This document shows, in pieces, positions 1 to 8,092 of a stretch of 58,602 bases of DNA (its first letter is position 1; every line of letters begins with the position of its first letter). The notes under the pieces are model-generated. The model saw only the letters and a list, made by a program, of their open reading frames with translations. It searched no databases and was not told the origin of the DNA. The translations under genes and the position numbers were made by a program. Origin of the DNA: Sinorhizobium saheli (GTDB lineage: Bacteria > Pseudomonadota > Alphaproteobacteria > Rhizobiales > Rhizobiaceae). The DNA lies in the NCBI RefSeq assembly GCF_001651875.1, contig NZ_LNQB01000056.1, forward strand, positions 1 to 58,602, in the 5' to 3' direction.

Positions 1-791
1 AAATCGATAAGCACTTCCGCTAAAACCATTCTCGCATTTACATCGCTAGGATAATGCGCAACAGCAATTTTTGCCTTCGCACAGGCTTTCTCCAAGCTGC
101 CAGCAAGGCGGAGTTCCTTGGCTTCCTTGACAATCGACCCGAGCAACCTCCTTTGACGCAATGCCGCTTTTCTCCGGAGTGGCTGGTCAACTGGAATACG
201 ATCATAGATTGTGATCGCCTCGTCGAAGTCTTGCATGCCCTCCAACGCGAAGGCCAACTGAAACAGCAGACTTCCGAAAACATCGGTGGTTCGCTCCTCA
301 TCAGTAAGTTTGTCAAGGCCAGCCTGGGCAATACGGCCGGCATCGGCGAACAACGAACCTTCGTTGAGATAATCTGCCGCGCGCAGATGGACGTCAGCTC
401 GGTTTTCGGCTCCGGCTAAAGCAATCTCGACCGCATCAAGGGTGTAGTCGTAGGACCCGGTTATCAGTTTTAGTTTTTGTCGGGCACGGCTCTCCAATGG
501 ATCCATTGAGAGGACTAACCGCAGATGCGGCACGGCATCTGCTGGCCTATCCAGATCAACAAGCACTTCTGCTAAGGCAATCCTCGCATTTACATTTCTA
601 GGATAGTCCCCGACGGCAACTTCCGCCTTGGCGCAGGCGCTATCGAGACTGCCAGCAAGACGGAGCTCCTTAATTTCTTTGACTAGAGCCTTGATAGAGG
701 GCAGCGTTGCGGCGACTACGCCGGCTTTTGGTTGTGCAGCATCCGCTTTATGCCTAGGTTTTCTGAATACAGAGGAGAAGAAATGACGCAC
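1..791 (-). CDS. TPR-like repeat protein, partial (3' end beyond window)
   Basis: The minus strand is open from about position 839 to the window edge, so the C-terminus is missing. No ATG lies in the open stretch. I chose a GTG at 791-789 because AAGAGG lies about 6 bases upstream; an in-frame stop at about 844-842 limits the 5' end. The translation is rich in helical Ala/Leu pairs such as LAEVLVDLDRPADAVPHLR, typical of tetratricopeptide repeats. One block, KELRLAGSL..AC.KA..AV..YP..VNAR..LAEVL, occurs twice, at about 695-560 and 130-9. TPR proteins act as protein-binding scaffolds. With two polysaccharide transferase genes next door, a role in surface polysaccharide assembly is possible but not shown. 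The TPR fold is fairly clear; the function is unknown. Confidence 0.6.
   Translation of the reverse strand, partial: MRHFFSSVFRKPRHKADAAQPKAGVVAATLPSIKALVKEIKELRLAGSLDSACAKAEVAVGDYPRNVNARIALAEVLVDLDRPADAVPHLRLVLSMDPLESRARQKLKLITGSYDYTLDAVEIALAGAENRADVHLRAADYLNEGSLFADAGRIAQAGLDKLTDEERTTDVFGSLLFQLAFALEGMQDFDEAITIYDRIPVDQPLRRKAALRQRRLLGSIVKEAKELRLAGSLEKACAKAKIAVAHYPSDVNARMVLAEVLID
9..695 (-). repeat. Two imperfect copies of a ~120-bp TPR-coding block
   Basis: The block at about 9-130 and the block at about 560-690 share most bases, for example the stretch reading tctcgcatttaca followed by ctaggata, and encode nearly the same peptide. Their spacing of roughly 550 bases is a multiple of three within rounding, so this is an internal protein repeat, not a mobile element. 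Confidence 0.6.
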
Positions 792-1286
792 GGATGCCTC
801 TTGAACCGACTGTTGCGTGAGGAAGCCTTGTGTTCCCCGGTCTCATAATATTTCCGCAGACTAAACACGCGCGGGAGCCCCCAAAGGACGCGTGCTGCAA
901 CGGCGCACCGCTATCCCCGATGCCCAAGATCATTGGCGGCGTAATCGTTATCCTGTTCCCATCACGAAACCAACAGTTCCGGTCACATCATGCGTCCGCG
1001 AACCGTTTTGCTGCCTCATAGCAAAACCACAACGCGTTCGCCAACCCCATGGCGCAACTCATGCAGGGGGAAATCGCTTGAGGTCAATAAGGGTGTGCGA
1101 TTACGGCCGCAGAGAGGTAATTGTCGTCGGCGCCGTTGTTCCCCCCTGGCTCTGGCTTGCCCCGCCAAAGGAATTTTTCGATGGCCGCGCACACATCGTG
1201 AACTTTTCGGCGGGGCTTTCGGCTGACACCGATTTCTCGGCATGCTACACGCGGCGCCGGTCGGATCACACTAGGGAAGCCTGTTT
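792..1286. other. Gene-free stretch
   Basis: About 500 bases between the divergent TPR gene and the large glycosyltransferase gene. No reading frame here has a credible start or protein-like composition. The plus-strand frames that cross it run out of phase into the gene at 1287. It should hold the two outward promoters, but I could not pick convincing -35/-10 boxes. Confidence 0.5.
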
Positions 1287-4200
1287 ATGCCAGTCAACGG
1301 AACCTCGTCGAACAGCCAAGTCTTGGAAACCGAGGAAGTTCAGAAGCATTTTCAGAACGGGCTTGAAAGGGTCGCACGGGTTATCGACCACAATCCGGAT
1401 TATAATGCAATCATCGGTCACAAGCTCACCGATGAATTCCGTGATCGGTTCAGCCCATCGGCATCGATCGAAGATCGGCGGCGTTCCGCCATCTCGGAAT
1501 TGCACGCGGCCATCAGGACGTCGAAGCAAGGCACCTACGCGCTGCCAGACGTCGATATCCTGTTTCTTGGCCGGACGGAAAACAACCTTCGTGAGTTTTC
1601 ATTCCTTCTGGACGTTCTCGGGCGGCTCGACAAAAAATTCAGCCACTTCAACGCAGTCGACCTGAAGTTCTCCAAGAGACGGCACAGCCAGGCTGATCTC
1701 GACCAACTTATCGAGCATCTGACGCCCGTCATGGTCGATTACATCGACAGCAGAGAGACGATCGGGCCGGAACTCGTATACCAGCTCGGACAGTTCGCTG
1801 TCCATTTTATACGGTATCTATTCTCGCTGGCACGAAGCGACAGCAAGCATCCCTCCTTGGCCGTTGTCGCGAACGATCATTCGCCAAATCCCGTTGCGTT
1901 CTCATTGGCGATGAAGACCTTCAAGGTCAGACGGCTCTATGTCCAACATGCCGAAGTTTCCACCAGCTTTCCTCCCCTTGACTTCGAGTTCAGCATTCTC
2001 CGGAACGCTGTTTCTCGCCGGATTTATGAAGAAGTCGGTCCCATCAATGGTGACGCTTTCATTATTTCCCGTTTCCCCGAGCCTTTCCGCTATCCGAAAT
2101 GCAGCCACGACGAGTCGGCAAAACTGAGCGTTGTTCTTTATACAACAGGGCGGGTCGACGTTGACGGCCTTCGGCTTGTGTTTGAGCGCCTGAGGACCAA
2201 TCACCATGTCTCGTCGGTACATGTCAAACCGCACCCAAATCAGGCAACCGTCGAATGGCCGCACGGGCTTTCCGTCCTCGACGACTTTCCCGTTTTTCCC
2301 CACATCGCCGTGGTAGCGAATTCATCAGTCGTTATCGAATTGCTGCACCGAGGCATTCCCGTTTTCCAGAACTTCGATTTCGATCCCGTCGAGCCCGACT
2401 ACTATGGTTTTGTCAGAAGCGGTGTCGCCGGTTCTGCGTCTATGGACGCGCTGAGCGGCGCATTTTGGAATCAATTCGACTTCGATGAGCAATGGTATTC
2501 GCGTTACGCGGACCTCTACGCTCCTCCCGAGTCGGCGTCCGAAAGCGACAAGGCTAAGCTTTTGGAGAGGATCTCCCCGATTATCGACCGCCGCTTTCGC
2601 CCCCGCGCAGGTGTTGCCATGAAACGCCCGCCGCTGAAGCCGGTTCGTAATCCCAAGACCAAGCTGCCGTCCTACGGGAAAACCATCGTGAATATCATAG
2701 CCAAAATATCGTCTCGGCTGGTTCTGGAAACGGTAAAGTACATAGCCTATGAGTCGCCCTTGAAGGCTAGGCAAGCGATTGAAGAACTGCGCGTGTCGGG
2801 ACATGGATCCCCAGCGGCAGCAGACCCTAGGAAGCTGCCGTGGCTGCAAGCATCCATAACCGGGGCGCGCAATCCCAGCGAATGGCTGAATAGCACTCTT
2901 GCCATCGGAATCGTGGACCACGAGGACGCCATCAAGGCGATCGATCAGCTCTACTTGAGTCGGCACCCGGTGGTGTTCACGCTTTTCGACCGCCTCGACG
3001 ACCTCGAGGAGCATCTGGCGGTCTACCTTTGGCTTTCCTTCAAACGGTTTGAAATAACCGGGGTAGCCCTCCCCTATCCACTCGACGGAATGATCGAGGC
3101 GATACTTGACGTTCCGAACCGCCGGTTTGTCCGGTTGGCGTTGGAGGGGCTCGCCTTCAACGCCTGCCTCAGGGAGGACCGCCTGGATTTGCTCGATCTC
3201 CTATTCGAGAAAGCCTTGCGTGTCCGCCGCGAAAACCTATCAACCACCCGCCGCATCGCGCTTCTTCGACACCTGATCCGGACGGGGAATATCGAAAAGT
3301 ATGAGAAAGCTCGTAAAGAGTTCTGGGAGGCAGAGACGCCGTTCCACCGGCTCAAGATCGCCGATGTGGACAATGTCTTCGGCACGAGACATGGCGGTTC
3401 GACCCACCAGCAGACAGAGCTCGCTTTCGAAAACGAGGCGCCCTCAGCCGTCGCCGCAGAGTTTAAGGCGGACATCAAACCGGCCTATACCCGTCTGCGA
3501 CACGGCATGCGCTTCATGGACGTCAGGTCGAATGCTGAAGAACGGAAGCAGTTCCAGCAGGTTGTAGTGGATGCGATTCAGCAGAAGAAACCCTTGTCCA
3601 TGATCCGTCTCAGTGACGGCGAAGGGTATGCATTTGCCGAGCATCAGGAGTTTTTCACTCTTGACGACCAGCTCAACCGCGAACGTCATTGGTGGGGCAT
3701 CGAGCTCGACACGGAGTTGAGATCATCCATTACGGCTCGTATTCGAGCCGCCGTTGATCACGCCGACATTCTAGGCATTCCGTCAATCCACCGGTTTGTA
3801 CGAGATATCCACCAGAAGAGCACCACCTTCAAGGCGAGCGTTCAGGGCCGCGGCCTGCTGCAAGTTCTCCATTATTTCTCGAATCGCCCGTCATCGGCGC
3901 TTTTTGGAGAGGAGAGAATGAATGTTCCGCTGTTCCGATCGCATGAAGCAGTGAGAGAGATGTTGATTGCCTCACAGCAATGTGTCCTGGTAAGCAGCGC
4001 AAACATTAGCCAGCTCCCGGAGTGGATGCGCGGCCTCACGTCCATGAGCCACGTGACGATCCCGACGCACTTCCGGACGTCGCGCAATGAGAAGTATCAC
4101 GTCTCTGATCAGCCCCTGCCCCTCGTTTATGAGGCGATCGATGAGGAGATCCGGAGAAAGACATCGCCCGGCACACTTGTTCTCGTTGCCGGCGGCATTG

Positions 4201-4307
4201 TAGGCAAGATATTCATCGGAACCGCCAAGGAGGCTGGGGGAGTCGCTCTGGATCTGGGCAGCGTGATGGATGAGTGGCTCGATGCCGGCATCCATTCCTT
4301 GCACTGA
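1287..4307 (+). CDS. Large two-domain glycosyltransferase-like protein (GT-B-like N-terminus, GT-D-like C-terminus)
   Basis: The protein has 1006 residues, with ATG preceded by AGGGAAG at 7 bases. Residues ~1-400 look like a GT-B fold of the CDP-glycerol/Kdo transferase kind, with HVKPHPNQ near residue 310 followed by VVANSSVVIELLHRGIPVF, the usual nucleotide-sugar binding Ser-Ser region. Residues ~410-740 are helical and unassigned. Residues ~750-1006 carry IRLSDGEGYAF (the DGE motif of GT-D/DUF1792 transferases) and end with ALDLGSVMDEW, as those domains do. No signal peptide or membrane segment is visible, so it is probably cytoplasmic, building a surface polysaccharide repeat or terminus. 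The KpsC-like gene downstream supports a capsule role. The domain assignment is from motifs only, and the acceptor is unknown. Confidence 0.6.
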   Translation: MPVNGTSSNSQVLETEEVQKHFQNGLERVARVIDHNPDYNAIIGHKLTDEFRDRFSPSASIEDRRRSAISELHAAIRTSKQGTYALPDVDILFLGRTENNLREFSFLLDVLGRLDKKFSHFNAVDLKFSKRRHSQADLDQLIEHLTPVMVDYIDSRETIGPELVYQLGQFAVHFIRYLFSLARSDSKHPSLAVVANDHSPNPVAFSLAMKTFKVRRLYVQHAEVSTSFPPLDFEFSILRNAVSRRIYEEVGPINGDAFIISRFPEPFRYPKCSHDESAKLSVVLYTTGRVDVDGLRLVFERLRTNHHVSSVHVKPHPNQATVEWPHGLSVLDDFPVFPHIAVVANSSVVIELLHRGIPVFQNFDFDPVEPDYYGFVRSGVAGSASMDALSGAFWNQFDFDEQWYSRYADLYAPPESASESDKAKLLERISPIIDRRFRPRAGVAMKRPPLKPVRNPKTKLPSYGKTIVNIIAKISSRLVLETVKYIAYESPLKARQAIEELRVSGHGSPAAADPRKLPWLQASITGARNPSEWLNSTLAIGIVDHEDAIKAIDQLYLSRHPVVFTLFDRLDDLEEHLAVYLWLSFKRFEITGVALPYPLDGMIEAILDVPNRRFVRLALEGLAFNACLREDRLDLLDLLFEKALRVRRENLSTTRRIALLRHLIRTGNIEKYEKARKEFWEAETPFHRLKIADVDNVFGTRHGGSTHQQTELAFENEAPSAVAAEFKADIKPAYTRLRHGMRFMDVRSNAEERKQFQQVVVDAIQQKKPLSMIRLSDGEGYAFAEHQEFFTLDDQLNRERHWWGIELDTELRSSITARIRAAVDHADILGIPSIHRFVRDIHQKSTTFKASVQGRGLLQVLHYFSNRPSSALFGEERMNVPLFRSHEAVREMLIASQQCVLVSSANISQLPEWMRGLTSMSHVTIPTHFRTSRNEKYHVSDQPLPLVYEAIDEEIRRKTSPGTLVLVAGGIVGKIFIGTAKEAGGVALDLGSVMDEWLDAGIHSLH

Positions 4308-4321
4308 ACCGAAACCGGTTC
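4306..4321. terminator. Short hairpin just after the stop codon
   Basis: GAACCG-AAAC-CGGTTC forms a perfect 6-bp stem that overlaps the stop codon of the 1006-residue gene. No T-run follows, so it is at best a weak or Rho-assisted 3' end. A second imperfect hairpin (GCTGAACCGG / CCGGTTTCAGC, about 4383-4406) precedes the next gene. Confidence 0.25.
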
Positions 4322-4421
4322 GATCTCCGTTCTGTGTGGTTGTTCCCTCACAATCAATTGCGATGACATCGCTCCACTGCAAGCTGAACCGGAACCCGGT
4401 TTCAGCGAGAAGCGCCACACT

Positions 4422-5489
4422 ATGCTAAAGAGCCTGGGCATGGACGAACAGCAACGGTCGCGACCAGCACCGCTTTTTCTATTTGGATTCAGCAAATGGA
4501 AAACCTTCATGCGCGATTGGTTTCCCAAAAACGAAGTGATCTTCGGCTGCACGAAGCCATGGCCACTCGAATTCGAGCTCTACTGGAAGAGGAGGCTGCT
4601 TCGGGATCCGCGAACCCAGGTCATGGCGTGGCAGTATAAAGGGCCGCCGAAGCTCAAGGAATTCTGCACGCGCCACGGCATCACATTTCGCTATGTCGAG
4701 GACGGCTTCCTTCGTTCCGTGGCGTTGGGCGCCCTGCACGTGCCGCCGCTTTCACTAACCTTTGACGCTCAGGATATGTACTTCAATGCGGAAGCGCCCA
4801 CCGACCTCGAGAACATCCTGCGTACGCATGATTTCGAGGGCGATCAGGCGTTAATTAGGCGGGCAAGAGCCGCCAGGGAGCGGCTCCTCGCAAGCCGTCT
4901 CAGCAAATACAATTCCGGCAAGTCACTCGATATCGCCTCCGTTTACGGCTCGAAAACTCGAAAGCGCGTGCTCGTGATCGGCCAGGTGGAGCGCGACGCC
5001 TCGATCGCCTTTGGCTGCGCGCGGCAGATTAACAACAATGATCTCGTGCGCCTTGCTGCATCCGAGAACCCCGAAGCGCAGATCATTTATAAACCGCACC
5101 CGGAAGTGCTGAAGGGCACGGCCGAGGCGAAGTCCGATCCGAGCCTGGTGCGCGATGTCGCGATGATTCTCACGCAGGATATCAGCCTCGCAGACGCGCT
5201 CGAAACCATCGACCACGTCTATACGATTACCTCACTCTCGGGCTTCGAGGCGCTGCTGCGCGGCATCAAGGTGACGACAGTGGGCTGCCCCTTTTACTCC
5301 GGCTGGGGGCTGACGGATGATCGCCAGCCAAGTTCACGCCGAGGCCGAACGCTCTCGATCGATGAAGTGTTTGCGGCCGCGTATATTCTCTATGCCAAGT
5401 ATCTCGATCCAGTCACGAAACAGCCGATCGAGATTGAGCAGGCGCTGGAGGTTCTGGCCAAGTTGCGGGCGGAGCAGATGGCGGCTTGA
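4422..5489 (+). CDS. KpsC-type capsule Kdo transferase (RkpJ/LipA-like)
   Basis: The protein has 355 residues and belongs to the capsule-synthesis family (PF05159) that adds beta-Kdo linkers to the phosphatidylglycerol anchor of group-2-type capsules. Visible motifs are RYVEDGFLRS (residues ~90-99), GQVERDAS (~187-194), YKPHPE (~225-230) and TSLSGFEALLRG followed by CPFYSGWG (~268-295). Classical KpsC has two such modules and is about twice as long, so this is a single-module form, as in rhizobial RkpJ. The start could also be the ATG at 4440. No signal peptide is seen, and a cytoplasmic, membrane-associated location is expected. It lies 114 bases downstream of the large transferase gene and may be co-expressed with it. 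Confidence 0.75.
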   Translation: MLKSLGMDEQQRSRPAPLFLFGFSKWKTFMRDWFPKNEVIFGCTKPWPLEFELYWKRRLLRDPRTQVMAWQYKGPPKLKEFCTRHGITFRYVEDGFLRSVALGALHVPPLSLTFDAQDMYFNAEAPTDLENILRTHDFEGDQALIRRARAARERLLASRLSKYNSGKSLDIASVYGSKTRKRVLVIGQVERDASIAFGCARQINNNDLVRLAASENPEAQIIYKPHPEVLKGTAEAKSDPSLVRDVAMILTQDISLADALETIDHVYTITSLSGFEALLRGIKVTTVGCPFYSGWGLTDDRQPSSRRGRTLSIDEVFAAAYILYAKYLDPVTKQPIEIEQALEVLAKLRAEQMAA

Positions 5490-5537
5490 GAGTTGCCGTC
5501 GTTAGAGCCGGTGCTCGTCGTCGACACGCGCACCGAC

Positions 5538-5572
5538 AAAAAAGACCGCCTCGATCGCTGCGACCGAGGCGG
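5538..5572 (-). terminator. Rho-independent terminator of the moc/panB operon
   Basis: CCGCCTCG (5546-5553) pairs perfectly with CGAGGCGG (5565-5572). Read on the minus strand, the stem is followed by T C TTTTTT (A-run at 5538-5543). It lies about 40 bases past the stop codon of the PanB-like gene and so closes the minus-strand operon. Confidence 0.8.
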
Positions 5573-5611
5573 CCAGGCGGCCCCACTGGGAGGTGAGCTC
5601 GTGATGCGCTT

Positions 5612-6409
5612 TCAGCCCCGCTCGAGTTCGGCGAGGAAGGCGTTCAGCTCCTTGTCCTCAATCCCGACAAGATGGCCTTTTTCCGGATAGGCGCCGGAGC
5701 GGACGTCGGCGGCGAATTCGGCGAAGGCGGCGATGCGCTCCTTTTGCAGGCGGTCGTATTCGGCGGCGAAGTCGCGGTAGGTCTTGGCGTGGCGCGGGTA
5801 ATGGCCGCGGTGGGCGCCGAGCACGTCCTCGGCGAAGAGGTATTGCGCGTCGCAGCCCGTGCCCGCGCCCATCGACAGCATCAGCATCGAGGTGCGCGCG
5901 CTGATCGCGGCGGCGACCTCGCCCGGCACCACCTCGATCTCGGCGGCGAAGGCGCCGGCCTCTTGAAGCGCCTTCGTCTGGCGCCAGACCTCGAACGCGC
6001 TTGCGACGGTCTTGCCGACGGCGCGGAAGCCGCCGGTCCAGGTGGCCTTGGACGGGATGAGCCCGACATGGCCGCAGACGGGGATGCCCTCGTCCCGCAG
6101 CCGCCGGACGGTCGAAAGGCTTGCGGCGCAATAGACGGCGTCGCCGCCCGCCTTCAGCGCCTTGAAGGCCGCGCGGATATACTCTTCCGCGGTGACATAG
6201 TCGCCATATTCGAGGCCGGGGAAGGCAAAGACGGAGGGTGCTGCCTCGCGAAACTCAGGGCCGAGCAGCGCCGGCGGCACGGAAACGAGATCGATGCCGG
6301 CCTCTTCAGCGGCGTCCGCCTCCTCCAGCGTCACGACGCGCAGCATGGTGAGCTGCCTCTTGCCCTTCATCGACAACAGGTCGGCAACGGTCGGACGGCG
6401 GTCTCTCAT
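5612..6409 (-). CDS. panB: PanB-like ketopantoate hydroxymethyltransferase family protein
   Basis: The protein has 265 residues and resembles 3-methyl-2-oxobutanoate hydroxymethyltransferase, a TIM-barrel enzyme that transfers a hydroxymethyl group from methylene-tetrahydrofolate to a 2-oxoacid. The start was set at MRDRRPTV (ATG 6409) because TGGAGATTTCG precedes it; an earlier ATG nine codons upstream has no such site. GHVGLIPSKA matches the family's conserved HxGLxPQ segment, and the Glu of EIEVVPGEV sits where the catalytic Glu is expected. The metal-binding DS pair near residue 45 is not obvious (the segment reads GIDLVSVPP), so the substrate may differ from that of housekeeping PanB. 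It is the last gene of the moc-like operon, about 50 bases after mocF. Confidence 0.6.
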   Translation of the reverse strand: MRDRRPTVADLLSMKGKRQLTMLRVVTLEEADAAEEAGIDLVSVPPALLGPEFREAAPSVFAFPGLEYGDYVTAEEYIRAAFKALKAGGDAVYCAASLSTVRRLRDEGIPVCGHVGLIPSKATWTGGFRAVGKTVASAFEVWRQTKALQEAGAFAAEIEVVPGEVAAAISARTSMLMLSMGAGTGCDAQYLFAEDVLGAHRGHYPRHAKTYRDFAAEYDRLQKERIAAFAEFAADVRSGAYPEKGHLVGIEDKELNAFLAELERG

Positions 6410-6461
6410 CGAAATCTCCAGGAATCGGCGTTTCAAAAAACAGGTCAGGCACTGGCGGCGA

Positions 6462-7688
6462 TCAGGCCGCCAGCAGCTTCTTGAGCTTGGTTTCGGGGGA
6501 AGCGAGTGCTGCCGGGTCCGGGCGGCTGCCGGCGGCGATCAGCATTTCGGCAAGGCGGATGTCGCGGGCAACGGCGTTGCCGGGGCCGATGCCGCTTGCG
6601 GCTATCAGCCGGCCGTCGCCATCGAGATGAAAGAGGATGAAGGCGCCATCGTCCATCGCGCGCCGGACGGTGGCGGCCGCGCCATCGGCAAGGCCGGCGA
6701 TCTGCAGCGTGAGCTCGTACTGGTCCGACCAGAACCACGGCACGCTTGCAATGCGTTCGGCCCCGCCCATCAGGTTGGCGGCGGCGAGCGTCCCCTGGTC
6801 CTGCGCGTTCCGCCAGGCTTCGAGCCGCACGCGGCGCCCGCCACAATGCGACAAAGGGAAGGAGCAGCAGTCGCCGGCAGCAAGGATGTCGGGGTCCGAG
6901 GTGCGGAGCGTCTCATCGACGGCGATGCCGTTGTCGATCGTGAGCCCCGCGGCCTCCGCGAGGTCGGTATTCGGCACCGCGCCGATGCCGACGACGACGA
7001 GATCGGCGGCAAGGCTCCCGCCATCGGCGAACAAGACGCGCGCAGCGTCGCCACCATCTTCGATGGCCGCGATCCGCGCGCCGCAGACGATTTCGACACC
7101 CGCAGCCCGGTGCCGCTCGGCGACGATGGCGGCGATCTCTTCCGGTACGGCGCGGCTCAAGACGCGCGGCAGACCTTCGACGACGACCACCTCGGCACCG
7201 AGCTTGCGCGCGGTCGCGGCGAGCTCAAGCCCGATGAAGCCGCCACCGACGACAGCAAGCCGCCTGCCGGGCGCCAGCGCGGCGCGGATCGCCAGGGCGT
7301 CGGCATGAGTCCTGAGCATCCGGATGCGTGCCGCGCCTTCTGAGACGCCGGGAAAGGTGCGTGGCCGGGCGCCGGTCGCGAGAAGAAGCCGGTCATAGCC
7401 GATGGAGCGGCCGCCCGAGAGATGCACTGTCTTTCGCCCCCGGTCGATCGCTTCGGCCATGGCGCCGGTCAGCACCGTGATCCCCACTTCCTCGTAGCGC
7501 TCGGGAGCGGCGACATATTTCGGCGGCTCGGCGCCGGCGAGCCCGTCCTTGGAAAGCGGCGGCCGCTCATAGGGGTGGTGCGGCTCGGCGCCGATCAGCG
7601 TGACGTCGCCGTCGAAACCCTTTTCCCTAAGGGCAAACGCCGCCCGGGCGCCGCATTCGCCGGCGCCGACGATAACGATGTGCGTCAT
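6462..7688 (-). CDS. mocF: Ferredoxin reductase, FAD-dependent (MocF-like)
   Basis: The protein has 408 residues. The N-terminal FAD dinucleotide motif is GAGECGARAAFALRE (residues ~7-21). PYERPPLSK follows, typical of rubredoxin/putidaredoxin reductases. ATGARPR closes the FAD site, GGGFIGLELAATARKLG (~148-165) is the NAD(P)H-binding Rossmann motif, and a reductase C-terminal domain ends the chain. It passes electrons from NAD(P)H to a ferredoxin. The neighbouring Rieske ferredoxin and desaturase-like oxygenase make it the reductase of a three-component oxygenase. The gene order matches the mocDEF genes known for rhizopine (3-O-methyl-scyllo-inosamine) demethylation. Substrate assignment is inferred from this order. 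Confidence 0.75.
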   Translation of the reverse strand: MTHIVIVGAGECGARAAFALREKGFDGDVTLIGAEPHHPYERPPLSKDGLAGAEPPKYVAAPERYEEVGITVLTGAMAEAIDRGRKTVHLSGGRSIGYDRLLLATGARPRTFPGVSEGAARIRMLRTHADALAIRAALAPGRRLAVVGGGFIGLELAATARKLGAEVVVVEGLPRVLSRAVPEEIAAIVAERHRAAGVEIVCGARIAAIEDGGDAARVLFADGGSLAADLVVVGIGAVPNTDLAEAAGLTIDNGIAVDETLRTSDPDILAAGDCCSFPLSHCGGRRVRLEAWRNAQDQGTLAAANLMGGAERIASVPWFWSDQYELTLQIAGLADGAAATVRRAMDDGAFILFHLDGDGRLIAASGIGPGNAVARDIRLAEMLIAAGSRPDPAALASPETKLKKLLAA

Positions 7689-7722
7689 GCTCTTCTCCTT
7701 CGCCTCCGGCGCCAGGGCTTTC

Positions 7723-8040
7723 TCAGGAAATTGCGATGAAGACGCTGCCCGCCTCCACCTTGACGGGATAGGTCTTGAGGTTGACGCAGACGGGAGCGCC
7801 TTTCGCCTGGCCGGTCTTGTAGTTGAAGCGGCCGTTGTGCTTGGGACATTCGATGATGTCGTCCATCACCAATCCGTCGGCGAGGTGGATCTGCTCATGG
7901 GTGCAGAGCCCGTCGGTCGCGAAATATTCGTCCTCGGGGCTGCGATAGACGGCGAAGGTGCGCCCCTCGTGGTCGAAACGGATGACGTCTTCCTCATCGA
8001 TTTCGTCAGCCGCACAGACCTCGACCCAGTTCGCGCTCAT
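7723..8040 (-). CDS. mocE: Rieske-type ferredoxin (MocE-like)
   Basis: The protein has 105 residues, with ATG at 8040 after GGAGGAAAACCC. The Rieske [2Fe-2S] ligands are CTH (residues ~46-48) and CPKH (~65-68), with the usual 16-18 residue spacing and a following proline loop. It is a free-standing, soluble electron carrier between the reductase (6462-7688) and the membrane oxygenase (8093-9181). It is also similar in size to the small ferredoxin components of dioxygenases such as NirD/BphF, but its context favours the moc-type system. Confidence 0.8.
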   Translation of the reverse strand: MSANWVEVCAADEIDEEDVIRFDHEGRTFAVYRSPEDEYFATDGLCTHEQIHLADGLVMDDIIECPKHNGRFNYKTGQAKGAPVCVNLKTYPVKVEAGSVFIAIS

Positions 8041-8092
8041 GGGTTTTCCTCCATTACGATAGTGAGTTTGATCGGTTGGTTCGCTTAGCGCC

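Noticed and set aside
892..1665. A 257-codon plus-strand frame before the large transferase
   Set aside because: It overlaps the transferase gene out of frame and has Arg/Ser/Pro-rich, low-complexity translation without a ribosome site.
4383..4406. GCTGAACCGG / CCGGTTTCAGC as a regulatory operator of the KpsC-like gene
   Set aside because: One bulged, isolated hairpin with no partner site and no known regulator nearby; noted only with the 4306 hairpin.
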